DNA from: an uncultured Rubripirellula sp.
GTDB lineage: Bacteria > Planctomycetota > Planctomycetia > Pirellulales > Pirellulaceae
DNA length: 64,000 bases
Assembly (NCBI GenBank): GCA_938075415.1
Contig: CALJHC010000018.1
Span: 62,001 to 126,000 of the forward strand
Reading direction: 5' to 3'
Made by a program: the position numbers and the translations under genes. Positions 10,092 to 18,857 of the stretch are shown here, one piece after another; the first letter of the stretch is position 1; every line of letters starts with the position of its first letter. Below the pieces are notes generated by a model. That model made no database searches. It was not told where the DNA came from and saw nothing but the letters and a program-made list of their open reading frames with translations.

Positions 10092-10124
10092 AAAAGCCGC
10101 AACGAATGTTGCGGCTTTTTTTTT
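10092..10124 (+). terminator. Intrinsic terminator
   Basis: A perfect 12-bp stem AAAAGCCGCAAC / GTTGCGGCTTTT with a GAAT loop runs into nine consecutive T (10116-10124). It lies between two convergent genes. On the minus strand the stem begins with AAAA and ends in TTTT, so it could work weakly in both directions. Confidence 0.85.
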
Positions 10125-10170
10125 CTCACCTAACGCTCTCAACTACGACCGGCAATAAGGCAAGGCAAGC

Positions 10171-10884
10171 TTAACCCTGCGAAAGCAGTTGCTGAACAAC
10201 CAATTCGGTATCTGACAAATCGTCAAGAATCAGGTCTGGTGAACCCTCAGCTAACGTCTCGCGATCATGCCCCCCTGTGCACACCGCGATGGCACCTGCA
10301 TGGATCGCTTTGGCGCACTGAATATCTGCGGGGGTATCACCAATGATTACCAAGTCAACCTTTTCTTTCTGACTTGATGACTTCCCTGGATCCTGCGCTA
10401 GGTCTTTTCGAATAGTCCGCGCCGTTCGCCTAGCTAGGTCATCACGATGGTGATCTTCGCCCCCTCCGAAAATATTACTGAAAAAGTGTTCCAAGCCAAA
10501 ATGCCGTAATTTCTCCCTTCCAGACTCCACAAAATTACCTGTCATCGCCATCAGTGTTACACCCTCCATCGCTGCTAGACGCTCGAGCAATTCCGGTACA
10601 CCTGGCAGAACCTCCCCGCCCTGATCATCTAACAACGCTGGGAAAAGCATTAAATAATGCCTTCGCAGTGTATCGACGTGAATTTCATCGACTGGCAAAC
10701 GGTTAACCCTAAGCAACTCCTCAACGATGGAACGATCCGTTCGCCCCCCAAAAACAAGTTCACATCGAGGATCAGGAATCGCAAATGCCTCTGCCAACGC
10801 CCTCGCAAGAGCCCTTCGCCCAACGGAGGTCACAAGTAGAGTTCCATCGATGTCAAAGAGCAAAACGCGATGTCGTTGATTCAT
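10171..10884 (-). CDS. HAD family hydrolase (phosphoglycolate-phosphatase-like)
   Basis: Haloacid dehalogenase-fold phosphatase. Motif I is FDIDGTLL (nucleophile Asp and acid/base Asp), motif II lies in TLMAMTGNF, and motif IV is VIIGDTPADIQCAKA, which binds Mg2+. A helical cap with the pattern seen in Gph-type phosphoglycolate phosphatases lies between motifs I and II (LEELLRVNRLP and following). The gene is open from 10923, but the ATG at 10884 (MNQRHRVLLFD) fits the fold best. It stands alone, converging on the terminator at 10092-10124. Phosphoglycolate is the usual substrate of close relatives, but this cannot be fixed from sequence. Confidence 0.85.
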   Translation of the reverse strand: MNQRHRVLLFDIDGTLLVTSVGRRALARALAEAFAIPDPRCELVFGGRTDRSIVEELLRVNRLPVDEIHVDTLRRHYLMLFPALLDDQGGEVLPGVPELLERLAAMEGVTLMAMTGNFVESGREKLRHFGLEHFFSNIFGGGEDHHRDDLARRTARTIRKDLAQDPGKSSSQKEKVDLVIIGDTPADIQCAKAIHAGAIAVCTGGHDRETLAEGSPDLILDDLSDTELVVQQLLSQG

Positions 10885-11306
10885 ATTGGTCGAAAACGAA
10901 ATGGAAAAAGGATGCGGTGACAACGGTGCGGACAGCCGAACGGGTCAACCAATCGGACTTCCAGCGTCGAAGTTGTGGGTCCAACTCAACGTCAATTATT
11001 CTTTGCGGCAGACAATCAAGGCGGCTCGGGTTCAAAGAGGATAATTGGTAAAACACCACTGCAACAGACGACCAGCCGCCGAAGTGGCCTGAAGGCTGAC
11101 ATCCACAACACCCAGACTCGACGCTACCATTAAATTAACTATTTGCAGAGGAAAGCCATTCGTTAACGATTGAGAGACACGGCTCAAACCGTGAACTTGA
11201 GGGGGGGTTTGGCCAGCAGATATCCAAATACGTCTCAAACCTCCCGGTGTGCCCAGCAAACCGTTCGCAAGATTGATAATCCACTCAACTGACTAACCAA
11301 GCTAAA
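10885..11306. other. Intergenic region between divergent genes
   Basis: About 420 bp; I see only short, unconvincing frames. Promoters of the HAD gene and ubiE should lie here. Confidence 0.55.
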
Positions 11307-12020
11307 ATGATAGATAAAAGTGAATCGAGAGTACGCGAGATGTTTCGACAAATCGCTCCTCGATACGATCTGATGAACCACCTTCTTTCGTTAAACATCG
11401 ATAAGTATTGGCGATGGAGAAGCGTCCGACGCCTCCAAATACAAGGTAATTCACCGATTCTCGACACCTGTACCGGCACTGGTGACCTTGCGTTATCGAT
11501 TAAACGACGAGCACCCGATGTTGAAGTGTTCGGAAGTGATTTCTGCAACGCGATGCTTCAAATAGCGAATCGCAAAACGAAGCGGTTCGAAACCACATCC
11601 GACCGGGTTACCTTTCTCGAAGCGGATTCTCAATACCTACCCTTCGAAGACAGTCGATTCCAATGCGTCACCGTTGCCTTTGGTCTGCGAAACGTCACCA
11701 GCACAGAAAAAGGGCTTTTGGAAATGACACGAGTGTGTCAGCCAGGCGGGCAGGTTCTGATCCTCGAATTCTCACGGCCTAACATCATCGGTCTCAGACA
11801 AATCTACCAATTCTACTTCTCACATGTACTCCCCAAGATCGGGCAACTATTCGCCAGCAACGATAAATCTGCCTACCAATACCTGCCGGAATCAGTGGGC
11901 CTGTTTCCTGATGGACAACAACTCGCTGATAAGATGCAAGAGGCTGGGCTTGAGCGTGTGAGCTTTACACCCTTAACCTGCGGTGTCGCAACGATCTACG
12001 AGGGATGGAAACCCTCATAG
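11307..12020 (+). CDS. ubiE: demethylmenaquinone methyltransferase (UbiE/MenG)
   Basis: SAM-dependent C-methyltransferase of quinone biosynthesis; in a planctomycete the product would be menaquinone. The N-terminus has the family signature [31 protein letters not shown] motif I is [13 protein letters not shown] (near residue 52), followed by [10 protein letters not shown] (motif II) and the second family signature [12 protein letters not shown]. The C-terminus includes [19 protein letters not shown] and ends with [10 protein letters not shown], as in UbiE proteins. The length of 237 residues is typical. No Shine-Dalgarno is obvious at the ATG. No other menaquinone gene is in the window. Confidence 0.95.
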   Translation: MIDKSESRVREMFRQIAPRYDLMNHLLSLNIDKYWRWRSVRRLQIQGNSPILDTCTGTGDLALSIKRRAPDVEVFGSDFCNAMLQIANRKTKRFETTSDRVTFLEADSQYLPFEDSRFQCVTVAFGLRNVTSTEKGLLEMTRVCQPGGQVLILEFSRPNIIGLRQIYQFYFSHVLPKIGQLFASNDKSAYQYLPESVGLFPDGQQLADKMQEAGLERVSFTPLTCGVATIYEGWKPS

Positions 12021-12622
12021 GCGTTCTGTTTACCTTCGCAACTAACCGTTTGCATTTGCAGCATGCGTATACTCAACTCTTTTGCAAAACGATCTGGGGG
12101 CAAACCGTTCCTCAGCGATCAAGGCAGGTCCTCTTTGTCTTTTCATTCCTGCAGCAGGTGGTCCTCTTCTGGAAATGACTTGACCAAGGCGAACCATTAC
12201 CGACGGTGGCGATCCCGCGAAACCATCGCTTCAAACCAGAATGGCTAGCAGGTCGAGACAAACTCCTTTTCTTTCGTGATTCAACGGCAGATCACAACGC
12301 CCGCCGAACCGAGTTCTGGACGTACCTGACTAGCGGATTCCATTTTTCCAACTGTTCGCTACCCATCAGCACGGCCGCAGACGCCCACTCGTGAGTAAGT
12401 CGACCTCGGATCAATTCAGACAATTCACTCAGTCTAAAAATCAAATTTCATGCTCCTGTGGAGATGCACGGTGCTGTTGGTTTATAAAACTTGCACGATC
12501 GACCACAAAGATCTCGGTGTGAACACGGTCCCGCTTGACGCCCGAGGTCGGTGAACCGCGGTTTCTCTTCATTAAAAGCAAAGGGCGGCGAATCGGAATA
12601 ACCTGAATTATCCTCACGACTC
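12021..12622. other. Intergenic region without recognisable features
   Basis: About 600 bp after ubiE. Only short frames with no family resemblance. Confidence 0.55.
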
Positions 12623-12895
12623 TCAGAACCATTCCGTCCAGTCTTTAACAGGCACAGAATCGTGTTCTTTTACCTTGGCGATTTGCTTCGCGTAACCCAC
12701 GCTAGACTCGGAGACGATGTATTCATCGTATCGGGACCAATTTGAATAATGCACGCCGTTCGCCCCATCGACAAACTCGCCTCTCCGATAGGCCATGGAC
12801 AACGCGATCTGGGACGCGGCGACATTTCCATCGCGATCAAAAAAATGCTCGGCGTTCCTAAACAACACAAATAAACGCGCCGAGGCGAAATGCAA
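12623..12895 (-). CDS. possible small hypothetical protein
   Basis: A 90-residue frame on the minus strand starting with TTG at 12895, with an internal ATG at 12790 (MAYRRGEFVDG). Its codons look protein-like (mainly G in first positions) and the translation is balanced and soluble, containing FDRDGNVAASQIALSMAYRR and ending DWTEWF. I do not recognise it. It lies divergent to the YTV gene, 32 nt away, so the region may instead be a 5' regulatory stretch or a decayed gene. Low confidence. Confidence 0.3.
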   Translation of the reverse strand: MHFASARLFVLFRNAEHFFDRDGNVAASQIALSMAYRRGEFVDGANGVHYSNWSRYDEYIVSESSVGYAKQIAKVKEHDSVPVKDWTEWF

Positions 12896-12927
12896 CCACC
12901 GTGTTGCTTAACGGAAGAGAACGAACC

Positions 12928-14562
12928 ATGAAAAACCTCTGGATCTTACCAACCTTGATGATCGTCTCGATCTTCGCTGGACCGAACTCCGCCGAAGGTG
13001 CCTACTGTGGTGCGATTAGCTACAAAGGTTGTGGAGACTGTGGAACTCCGATGGTGGAAACCGAAGAGGCGACTCCCGTTGCCGGTGGAACCTACACGTG
13101 CATGAAGACGATCCGCGAGATCGTTTACGATCGAGTCGAAGAAACTCGATACCGATCACGCCGCGAGTTTTACTATGAAGACAAAGAAGTCCAGCGTACA
13201 CGCATGGTCCCGGAGACCGTTTCGCGGCAAGTCGAGTACACCGTGATGGTACCGACGTACGAGACAAAAACACGCACCTCGGAATACACCGTGATGAAAC
13301 CTGTTCGTGAAACCCACGAACGCGTTATCAATTACACGGTACGCAAGCCCGTCTATGAGACTCACACGAAGGATGTCGAATACACGGTCTGCAAACCGAC
13401 TTACGAAACACGTCAGAGAACCATTCAATACACAGTCCGCAAGCCGGTCTACGAAACCAAAACCAAAACCGTTAATTACACCGTCTGCAAGCCGGTCTAC
13501 GAAACACGCCAGCGTAAGACGACCTACACCGTTTGTGTGCCGAAATACGAAACCCGGCAACGCACTGTTAATTACACCGTCTATAACACCGTACGTGAAC
13601 AAAAAGTCCGAACCGAGAATTACACCGTTCTTGTTCCCGAGCATTACACCAAGACGATTCAAGTGCGCGGAGGCCACTGGGAAACTCGCCAAGTGACCGT
13701 CCCCGGACCCAAGATGCGAAAACTTGTGCGTCAACCTGGTTGCTGGAAGTACGACAAAGCTCGAGATAAGTGCGTTTACAAGCCGGGCCGCTGCCGAATT
13801 CAGTGCATTCAATGCCCACCTAAAACCATCTGCAAAAAGGTATGGGTCCCCACGTGCGAAACTAAAGAAATCTGCTGCAAACGATATCGACGCGAATGCC
13901 GCAGCAGAGATGTCACCTATACCGTCTGCAAACGCGTGCCAGAATGCCGCACGAAAATTTGTGAGTATCAAGTCTGCAAAATGGTCCCCGAGCAAAGGGA
14001 AAAGATAAGCCACTACCGAATTTGCAAAATGGTTCCTGAAACCAAATCAAAGCAGGTAACTCAGACATTTTGCAAAATGGTCTGCGAGAAACGAAGCAAA
14101 ACCTGCGAATATCAGGTCTGTAAAATGGTTCCTGAAAAGCGAACTCGCCAAGTCTCCTACACAACGTGCAAAATGGTTTGCGAACCACGGACACAAACAC
14201 GTCAGTACACAACGTGCAAAATGGTTCCTGAAATCAAAACCAAAACCTGCAACTACCGCGTCTGCAAAATGGTTCCCGAGACGAGAACCAAGACCGTCTG
14301 CGAGACAACATGCAGAAAGGAATGTTACACCGACATTGTCCAGGTCAAGAAATGCCGAAAGGTGTGCGAGCCGTACACCGTCGTCAAGTGTGTTCCACGG
14401 GTTGTCTGCCGACAAGTTCCTGTTGAAATCTGCTGCCCAACACCATGTTGTGACGTTCCTTGCCTAACTCGCCCTGTGCGAGGTGTACTCAAGCATCTTC
14501 TGAAGGGATGCGCCTGCATCGAGAGCGAATTAAAGGGTTGCGAGCCTACGTGCGGAGCGTAA
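12928..14562 (+). CDS. exported Cys-rich YTV-repeat protein
   Basis: Planctomycete surface protein with YTV repeats (the YTV motif was defined in Rhodopirellula baltica). The frame opens with a GTG at 12901, but the ATG at 12928 follows a GGAAGAGA ribosome site and starts a signal peptide (hydrophobic core to about residue 20, cleavage probably near SAEG-AYC). Two repeat arrays follow. In the first, nine YTV triplets recur at an exact spacing of 16 residues (residues 104-234), with the unit xxxYTVxKPxYETxxR. The second has nine Cys at the same 16-residue spacing (residues 334-462), with the unit YxxCKMVPExxxK. A Cys-rich linker (GCWKY, CIQCPPKTICKK) separates them and shifts the phase by 3 residues. 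The C-terminus is Cys-rich. It is probably part of a disulfide-linked wall or surface layer. Confidence 0.85.
   Translation: MKNLWILPTLMIVSIFAGPNSAEGAYCGAISYKGCGDCGTPMVETEEATPVAGGTYTCMKTIREIVYDRVEETRYRSRREFYYEDKEVQRTRMVPETVSRQVEYTVMVPTYETKTRTSEYTVMKPVRETHERVINYTVRKPVYETHTKDVEYTVCKPTYETRQRTIQYTVRKPVYETKTKTVNYTVCKPVYETRQRKTTYTVCVPKYETRQRTVNYTVYNTVREQKVRTENYTVLVPEHYTKTIQVRGGHWETRQVTVPGPKMRKLVRQPGCWKYDKARDKCVYKPGRCRIQCIQCPPKTICKKVWVPTCETKEICCKRYRRECRSRDVTYTVCKRVPECRTKICEYQVCKMVPEQREKISHYRICKMVPETKSKQVTQTFCKMVCEKRSKTCEYQVCKMVPEKRTRQVSYTTCKMVCEPRTQTRQYTTCKMVPEIKTKTCNYRVCKMVPETRTKTVCETTCRKECYTDIVQVKKCRKVCEPYTVVKCVPRVVCRQVPVEICCPTPCCDVPCLTRPVRGVLKHLLKGCACIESELKGCEPTCGA
13219..13651 (+). repeat. YTV repeat array, nine 48-bp units within the CDS
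   Basis: In-frame 48-bp (16-codon) repeats. Each unit carries TACACCGT(C/T/A/G)-like codons for YTV at constant spacing. Units differ at many third positions, so selection rather than recent duplication keeps the protein period. Confidence 0.85.
13906..14340 (+). repeat. CKMVPE repeat array, nine 48-bp units within the CDS
   Basis: Second in-frame array. TGCAAAATGGT recurs at nearly every 48 bp (for example at 13975, 14023, 14071, 14119, 14167, 14215 and 14263), coding for CKMV. DNA identity between units is higher than in the first array, suggesting more recent duplication or gene conversion. Confidence 0.85.
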
Positions 14563-15127
14563 ACCTCATAATCAATGATTGCCTCAACCGGGTTTGACGA
14601 AGCACTATTCACGTCGGTTGATCGAGCACACCAAGCGAACTTAGCACCGTTGACGCTGAGTTCGCTTTTTTTCGGCCGACAGCGTGTTTCACCGCACCAT
14701 GACTGGGACTCTCATCTCGATCACCATGCCGCTTTCGTTTGCTGACGGACCTCATCGCTGAACAATCGTTCCGCAAAAAAAGCGTACTCAGTCATCCCGG
14801 CAAGCGGCAATTCGCGAATGTTCGGTTCAATCAGAAACAAGTCCCTCAATATTTGTCGCTGTTAGCGGTGAAAACAGCAAACCACATCCAAGGTGGCGGG
14901 ATAGATCAAAGTCATGGGGCGAACCTGCAGGAACCGCATTACACTTGGTCATTGGTGGACCTCAAAGCTGTCACTCCCTTAATCGCCAAAGTACATTCCG
15001 GTGGACCAGCCTGAATTCATGAGTCAGCGCAGACGGCTCACGGTCTGTCTAACTTGTCGAACCGCTCCGAAAAAACCACCTAAACCCGACCGTGTATGAT
15101 TAACGCTACACTGTTGATCCCGAGCCA
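14563..15127. other. Intergenic region after the YTV gene
   Basis: Contains the terminator at 14633-14672. A 91-codon frame from a TTG at 14739 resembles nothing I know and is not called. Confidence 0.55.
14633..14672 (+). terminator. Intrinsic terminator of the YTV gene
   Basis: A 13-bp stem (14633-14645 with 14655-14667, one G-U pair) with a 9-nt loop runs into seven T (14666-14672). It lies 70 nt after the stop codon. Confidence 0.85.
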
Positions 15128-16216
15128 GTGGACCTCCAAAACCATGATCAGAACAACGACGACGATAACTTGGTAGAGTGTTCCCGACACCACATTTATT
15201 CACTTACAACAACCACCTCAGATCCCTTGAACGCCACCTTCAAAATCGCCATCGTTGTTTTTGCATGCTCAACCGGCCTGGGTGTCAACGCGGCAGATTG
15301 GATCGAAAAAGCGTTTCCAGTCCAACAGCATGATTTCGGCACCGTTGCCGTTGGCTCTTACACCTCTTTTGAGTTCCCCATCAAAAACCCATTTGACAGT
15401 GAGATGCGGATTGCATCGGTTGAAAGCAGTTGTGGATGCACCACACCAACTATCCAATCTAAACGGATCGAGCCGAATGCCTCGACAAGTCTCAAGGCCA
15501 CCTTCAACACCACGACGTACCGTGGCCGCCGCAAGGCTACTATCACCGTGGTTATTGATCAGCCAGTCCTGAGGGAAATCCGCCTGCAACTCGATGGCTT
15601 CATAAGAGGTGACCTAGTCCTGCACCCCGGATCCATTCAGTTCCCGAATTCCATGCAAGGCGAGTCACGCGAGCAACGCGCAACCCTCATGTACGCCGGT
15701 GACGCAGAATGGAAAGTAAAATCAGTTCGGTCAAATCACCACTGGCTGAAACCTGAATTTAAGGAAACCCTGCGGGATAACGGAATGGTGAATGTCGAGA
15801 TTTCGGTCACACTCAGCGGATCCGCACCACTGGGATACTTTCAAGACCAGCTCATTATTGAGACGAGCGATCAGGATTTACCCGTCCTAACAATGGCCGC
15901 GGTCGGCGATGTCGGCGGGCCCATTACTGTCTCACCCGGCCACCTTAGCCTCGGTGTAATCAGTGAAAATCAAACGACAAAAGCAAAATTAGTAATCGTT
16001 GGCAGAACACCCTTCAAATTAACTTCTGTTACCGCCAGCGGCTGGAAGGTTCAGTGCGATCTCAACGAATCAAAGAAGCGGACGCACCTGATCACCATTC
16101 AGATGACACCAGACAGCATTGATAACCTACCTCGCAAAGGCACAATCATTGTGACAGCCTTTACTGACAAAGCAGTTCAAGCAACCGCCACTTTTTCCTC
16201 TACGGTTCAACCCTAA
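15128..16216 (+). CDS. DUF1573 domain protein, exported
   Basis: Secreted or periplasmic protein with at least one DUF1573 domain (an Ig/ASPM-SPD-2-Hydin-like beta-sandwich). The diagnostic stretch is HDFGTVAVGSYTSFEFPIKN followed by VESSCGCTTPTI, where the paired Cys form the family hallmark. Two further beta-rich repeats follow (LHPGSIQFPNSM and VSPGHLSLGVIS), each starting like a DUF1573 unit. No ATG precedes the domain. The frame begins with GTG at 15128; a TTG at 15227 would start exactly before a clean signal peptide (NATFKIAIVVFACSTGLGVNA), so the true start may be there. Function unknown; these proteins are abundant in planctomycetes and Bacteroidota. Confidence 0.82.
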   Translation: MDLQNHDQNNDDDNLVECSRHHIYSLTTTTSDPLNATFKIAIVVFACSTGLGVNAADWIEKAFPVQQHDFGTVAVGSYTSFEFPIKNPFDSEMRIASVESSCGCTTPTIQSKRIEPNASTSLKATFNTTTYRGRRKATITVVIDQPVLREIRLQLDGFIRGDLVLHPGSIQFPNSMQGESREQRATLMYAGDAEWKVKSVRSNHHWLKPEFKETLRDNGMVNVEISVTLSGSAPLGYFQDQLIIETSDQDLPVLTMAAVGDVGGPITVSPGHLSLGVISENQTTKAKLVIVGRTPFKLTSVTASGWKVQCDLNESKKRTHLITIQMTPDSIDNLPRKGTIIVTAFTDKAVQATATFSSTVQP

Positions 16217-16380
16217 CGCCACACTGATCCTCGACCTGAGCGTTCACCATCAACAACAGGGCCAAACAGGTCCGCTGACCACCATGGTGATGAATACCCA
16301 AGCTTCTAATTTCGTCGCAAGTAAAGAACACCGTCTTTTTACAGCCGTTTTTTCACTCGTTTCGCGATGAGCGTAACGCA

Positions 16381-18312
16381 ATGAGCGTTGTTCCAAAATC
16401 CGAAGCTCCCAACGCGAAAGTCTTTCGCGACAGCATTGGTGGGCGCGTCATCTGCAATGCGGCAACTGCAACAATCATCCTAGTTGCCATCTTGCAATCA
16501 CTACCCTCAACTCACACGGGATCTGAATTCACCACAACCCATTTCGACGCCCTTGTTTTCTTGCTGACTCAGGCGGTCACCCTAACATCTGCCATCACGG
16601 TAGCATTACTCTGCCTGAGCCCCATGACAAAATCGTTCACGGTCCACCTCTCTTCAATCATATTCTGTCCGTTACCGGTCCTGGTCGTTGCAAATTCGGT
16701 CATGATCAGATGGGTCGATCTACCGTTGTTCAGTAGCGCCGGACTTTCTTTGATGATGCAGATACCAGGGACGCTCCTGCAATTCACAACCGTCGCGATG
16801 CTTTACGATGTGGGTATTGCAATCGCGGGAAGTTGCATCTATCTGATGGTCGCCTACTGTCTTCCGATTTCAACCACGCAAACCGTCAGATCTTTTTCGA
16901 AGGGCCAACGCCCGATTCTTGCCGCATGGATCACACTGACCCTCAGCGTTGGAATGTGCCTACTGTGCCACGCCACTCTCCAACGCATGGCAAAAGCGAA
17001 CCCTTCAAAAAATCTTCTTGGTGCGTTCGGGCTTCTCCAACACGAGCAAAACCGTTTTCGCTCACCCGTCGAAATGCTTAGCCCTGAAAGAGAAACGTTA
17101 AGCCAAACATTAAACGCACAGCGAATGAACCAGCAGTTAATCTCAATCTTGCCTGAATCGCCCACTGACAGAATGAGCGATATCGTCATCGTTATTCTGG
17201 AATCGTTCCGAGAGGAACTCATCTCGCCCGAAGTGATGCCATGGCTGGGATCAAAGCTCGACCAGTCCTTGGTTTGCAACCAACACTTCTCCAGTGGTAA
17301 CGCGTCAAACCATGGAATTTTCAGCATTATGAATGGACTGGATGCCACCTGGTTCCAGCAACCGGTCACACACACCCCGATACTTAACCGCTTATTTAAG
17401 CAGGCTGGTTACGAGATTGGTTTCTTCGGGAGCAAAGCGGATTGGCGAGACTTTTTAATGGATGGATTTATAAATCAACGAGTTTTTGACGTCTATAAAA
17501 CCAGATCGTATCGTGGTGTACGTTCTGATCGCGATACGCTAGCCGACGCAAATCGCTTTCTGGCGGATGGCAAAAGTAACACCAATCCACCCAAACTTGC
17601 CATCATTTATCTTTACTCAACCCACGCGATCTATGAAAGCTACATTGATGATCAAGTTTTTTTTCCGACGGCAGATGATCGCCTGAGGTATCCCTATGCT
17701 CCGGAACAACGCGAACAAGTTTGGAACCGTTATCGAAACAGCGCAAGAACCGTTGACAGGCTCCTTTCATCACTCGAAAGCGAAAATAAATTGGTTCTCG
17801 TTACCGGCGACCACGGCGAGGCATTTCTAGAAGATTCAACGATCGGACATGGTTCCAAAATTAGCCGTTGGCAGAACCGCACTCCCGCAATCATTTTTGG
17901 AAATGGTGTCAACAACAGGGTGATCGATTCGATCACGACACATGCCGACCTTCTACCAACACTGTTGGCAATTTCCGGACTGGCCGTGAATCAACCCAGT
18001 ACGTTTGAAGGCAACGACCTGACCTCCCTAAGCAAGAACGAGTTTAAGCAAAGAATTACAACCACCCGAAATTACTTGGACAACCGCGTGGCACTACTTG
18101 GTCAGTGGACCCTTGATCCAGATCAACCGTTCGCGATCGCAATCGATTTCAGCATTGCTCAGGAAACGATCAGCCTGCTCGGTGCGTTAGGAGAGGACGG
18201 TAGCGTAACGCCGTCATCAAACCTCCACTTCGAGGAAAAAGTGTTCCGCAAATGGCTTGGTGATCGATTTAACCTGGGTTCCGAATCCGAATATGGCAAT
18301 CGTTCAGATTAA
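16381..18312 (+). CDS. membrane-bound sulfatase-fold protein, YejM/LtaS-like
   Basis: Five hydrophobic segments (about residues 26-40, 56-80, 92-107, 132-160 and 178-197) precede a soluble alkaline-phosphatase-superfamily domain, the architecture of YejM/PbgA, LtaS and lipid phosphoethanolamine transferases. In the soluble domain, VIVILESFREE supplies the first metal ligand (Glu274). SSGNASNHGIFSIMNGL is the nucleophile loop, with Ser309 where transferases usually have Thr. VTGDHGEAF and IGHGSKISRWQNRTP supply the remaining ligands. Expected location is the inner membrane with the catalytic domain outside. Likely roles are transfer of a phospho-head group or regulation of envelope lipids. There is no CxPxR motif, so it is not a formylglycine sulfatase. 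Monocistronic, ATG at 16381. Confidence 0.8.
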   Translation: MSVVPKSEAPNAKVFRDSIGGRVICNAATATIILVAILQSLPSTHTGSEFTTTHFDALVFLLTQAVTLTSAITVALLCLSPMTKSFTVHLSSIIFCPLPVLVVANSVMIRWVDLPLFSSAGLSLMMQIPGTLLQFTTVAMLYDVGIAIAGSCIYLMVAYCLPISTTQTVRSFSKGQRPILAAWITLTLSVGMCLLCHATLQRMAKANPSKNLLGAFGLLQHEQNRFRSPVEMLSPERETLSQTLNAQRMNQQLISILPESPTDRMSDIVIVILESFREELISPEVMPWLGSKLDQSLVCNQHFSSGNASNHGIFSIMNGLDATWFQQPVTHTPILNRLFKQAGYEIGFFGSKADWRDFLMDGFINQRVFDVYKTRSYRGVRSDRDTLADANRFLADGKSNTNPPKLAIIYLYSTHAIYESYIDDQVFFPTADDRLRYPYAPEQREQVWNRYRNSARTVDRLLSSLESENKLVLVTGDHGEAFLEDSTIGHGSKISRWQNRTPAIIFGNGVNNRVIDSITTHADLLPTLLAISGLAVNQPSTFEGNDLTSLSKNEFKQRITTTRNYLDNRVALLGQWTLDPDQPFAIAIDFSIAQETISLLGALGEDGSVTPSSNLHFEEKVFRKWLGDRFNLGSESEYGNRSD

Positions 18313-18857
18313 TCGAATCACTGGCATTCAACGAACGGGATACCGAAATCGGGGAATCGGCCCCATTGGCTTTCCCATCGAAGCCCCCCTGCATCGGTAA
18401 TAGCACAGGAGGCATCGGTAATAGCACAGGAGGCATCGGCAATAGCACAGGAGGCATCGTCTCGATTTGATTCAGCAAATCCCCCGCTGTTTGCTAAACG
18501 GATCTTCGATTTGGTGGCGAGATCATTTCGCCCCGACCTCACCAATGCGAGGGTCATTTAGCAGCAGTGCCAACAACCGAATATCCAATTCCCTATTCTC
18601 AGCCATCATCCTTTTTGGAGAACAGTTTGAGAGGCGACTAAACATCCCATGAATTATTTGCCAATGTCGGCGCCGGTCTGTCAAGGAAGTTTCCATGGTC
18701 ACAGTAATGAATTGGCATGTCCTTAACACCGTCAGCAAACACTCCATGGAACCAATCAGAAGGGGTTCCAACTCGTGCTCTCAAATTCTGGCAAAGACTG
18801 TAATGAGTCAAACTGATAGGATTTCGAAGCAGTCAAATCCCTCATCTGAGCATTATC
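18313..18857. other. Intergenic region with tandem repeat
   Basis: About 545 bp holding the 21-bp repeat at 18391-18459. The remaining sequence shows no gene I can support; the promoter of the following sulfatase should be here. Confidence 0.55.
18391..18459. repeat. 21-bp tandem repeat, 3.3 copies
   Basis: Units start with GCATCGGTAATAGCACAGGAG at 18391, 18412 and 18433 (the third has one C for T), followed by a partial GCATCG at 18454. It lies about 80 bp after the membrane sulfatase gene. The 21-bp period keeps frames open on both strands, which produces spurious repeat-peptide frames. Confidence 0.92.

Larger units (their letters stand above)
9830..10170. other. Convergent intergenic region
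   Basis: Holds two hairpins, listed separately, and no gene. About 200 nt between the hairpins show no pattern I could identify. Confidence 0.6.

Noticed and set aside
12441-12632. 63-codon minus frame as a frameshifted continuation of the 12623-12895 gene
   Set aside because: The upstream frame ends with a normal stop and the downstream frame has no protein-like composition.
13156-14013. 285-codon open frame opposite the YTV gene
   Set aside because: It exists because the 48-bp in-frame repeats keep the opposite frame free of stops. The translation is hydrophobic and repetitive without a start signal.
18269-18557. Minus-strand frames with MPPVLLP or ASCAITD peptide repeats
   Set aside because: They are translations of the 21-bp intergenic DNA repeat; there is no ribosome site and the flanking codons are not protein-like.
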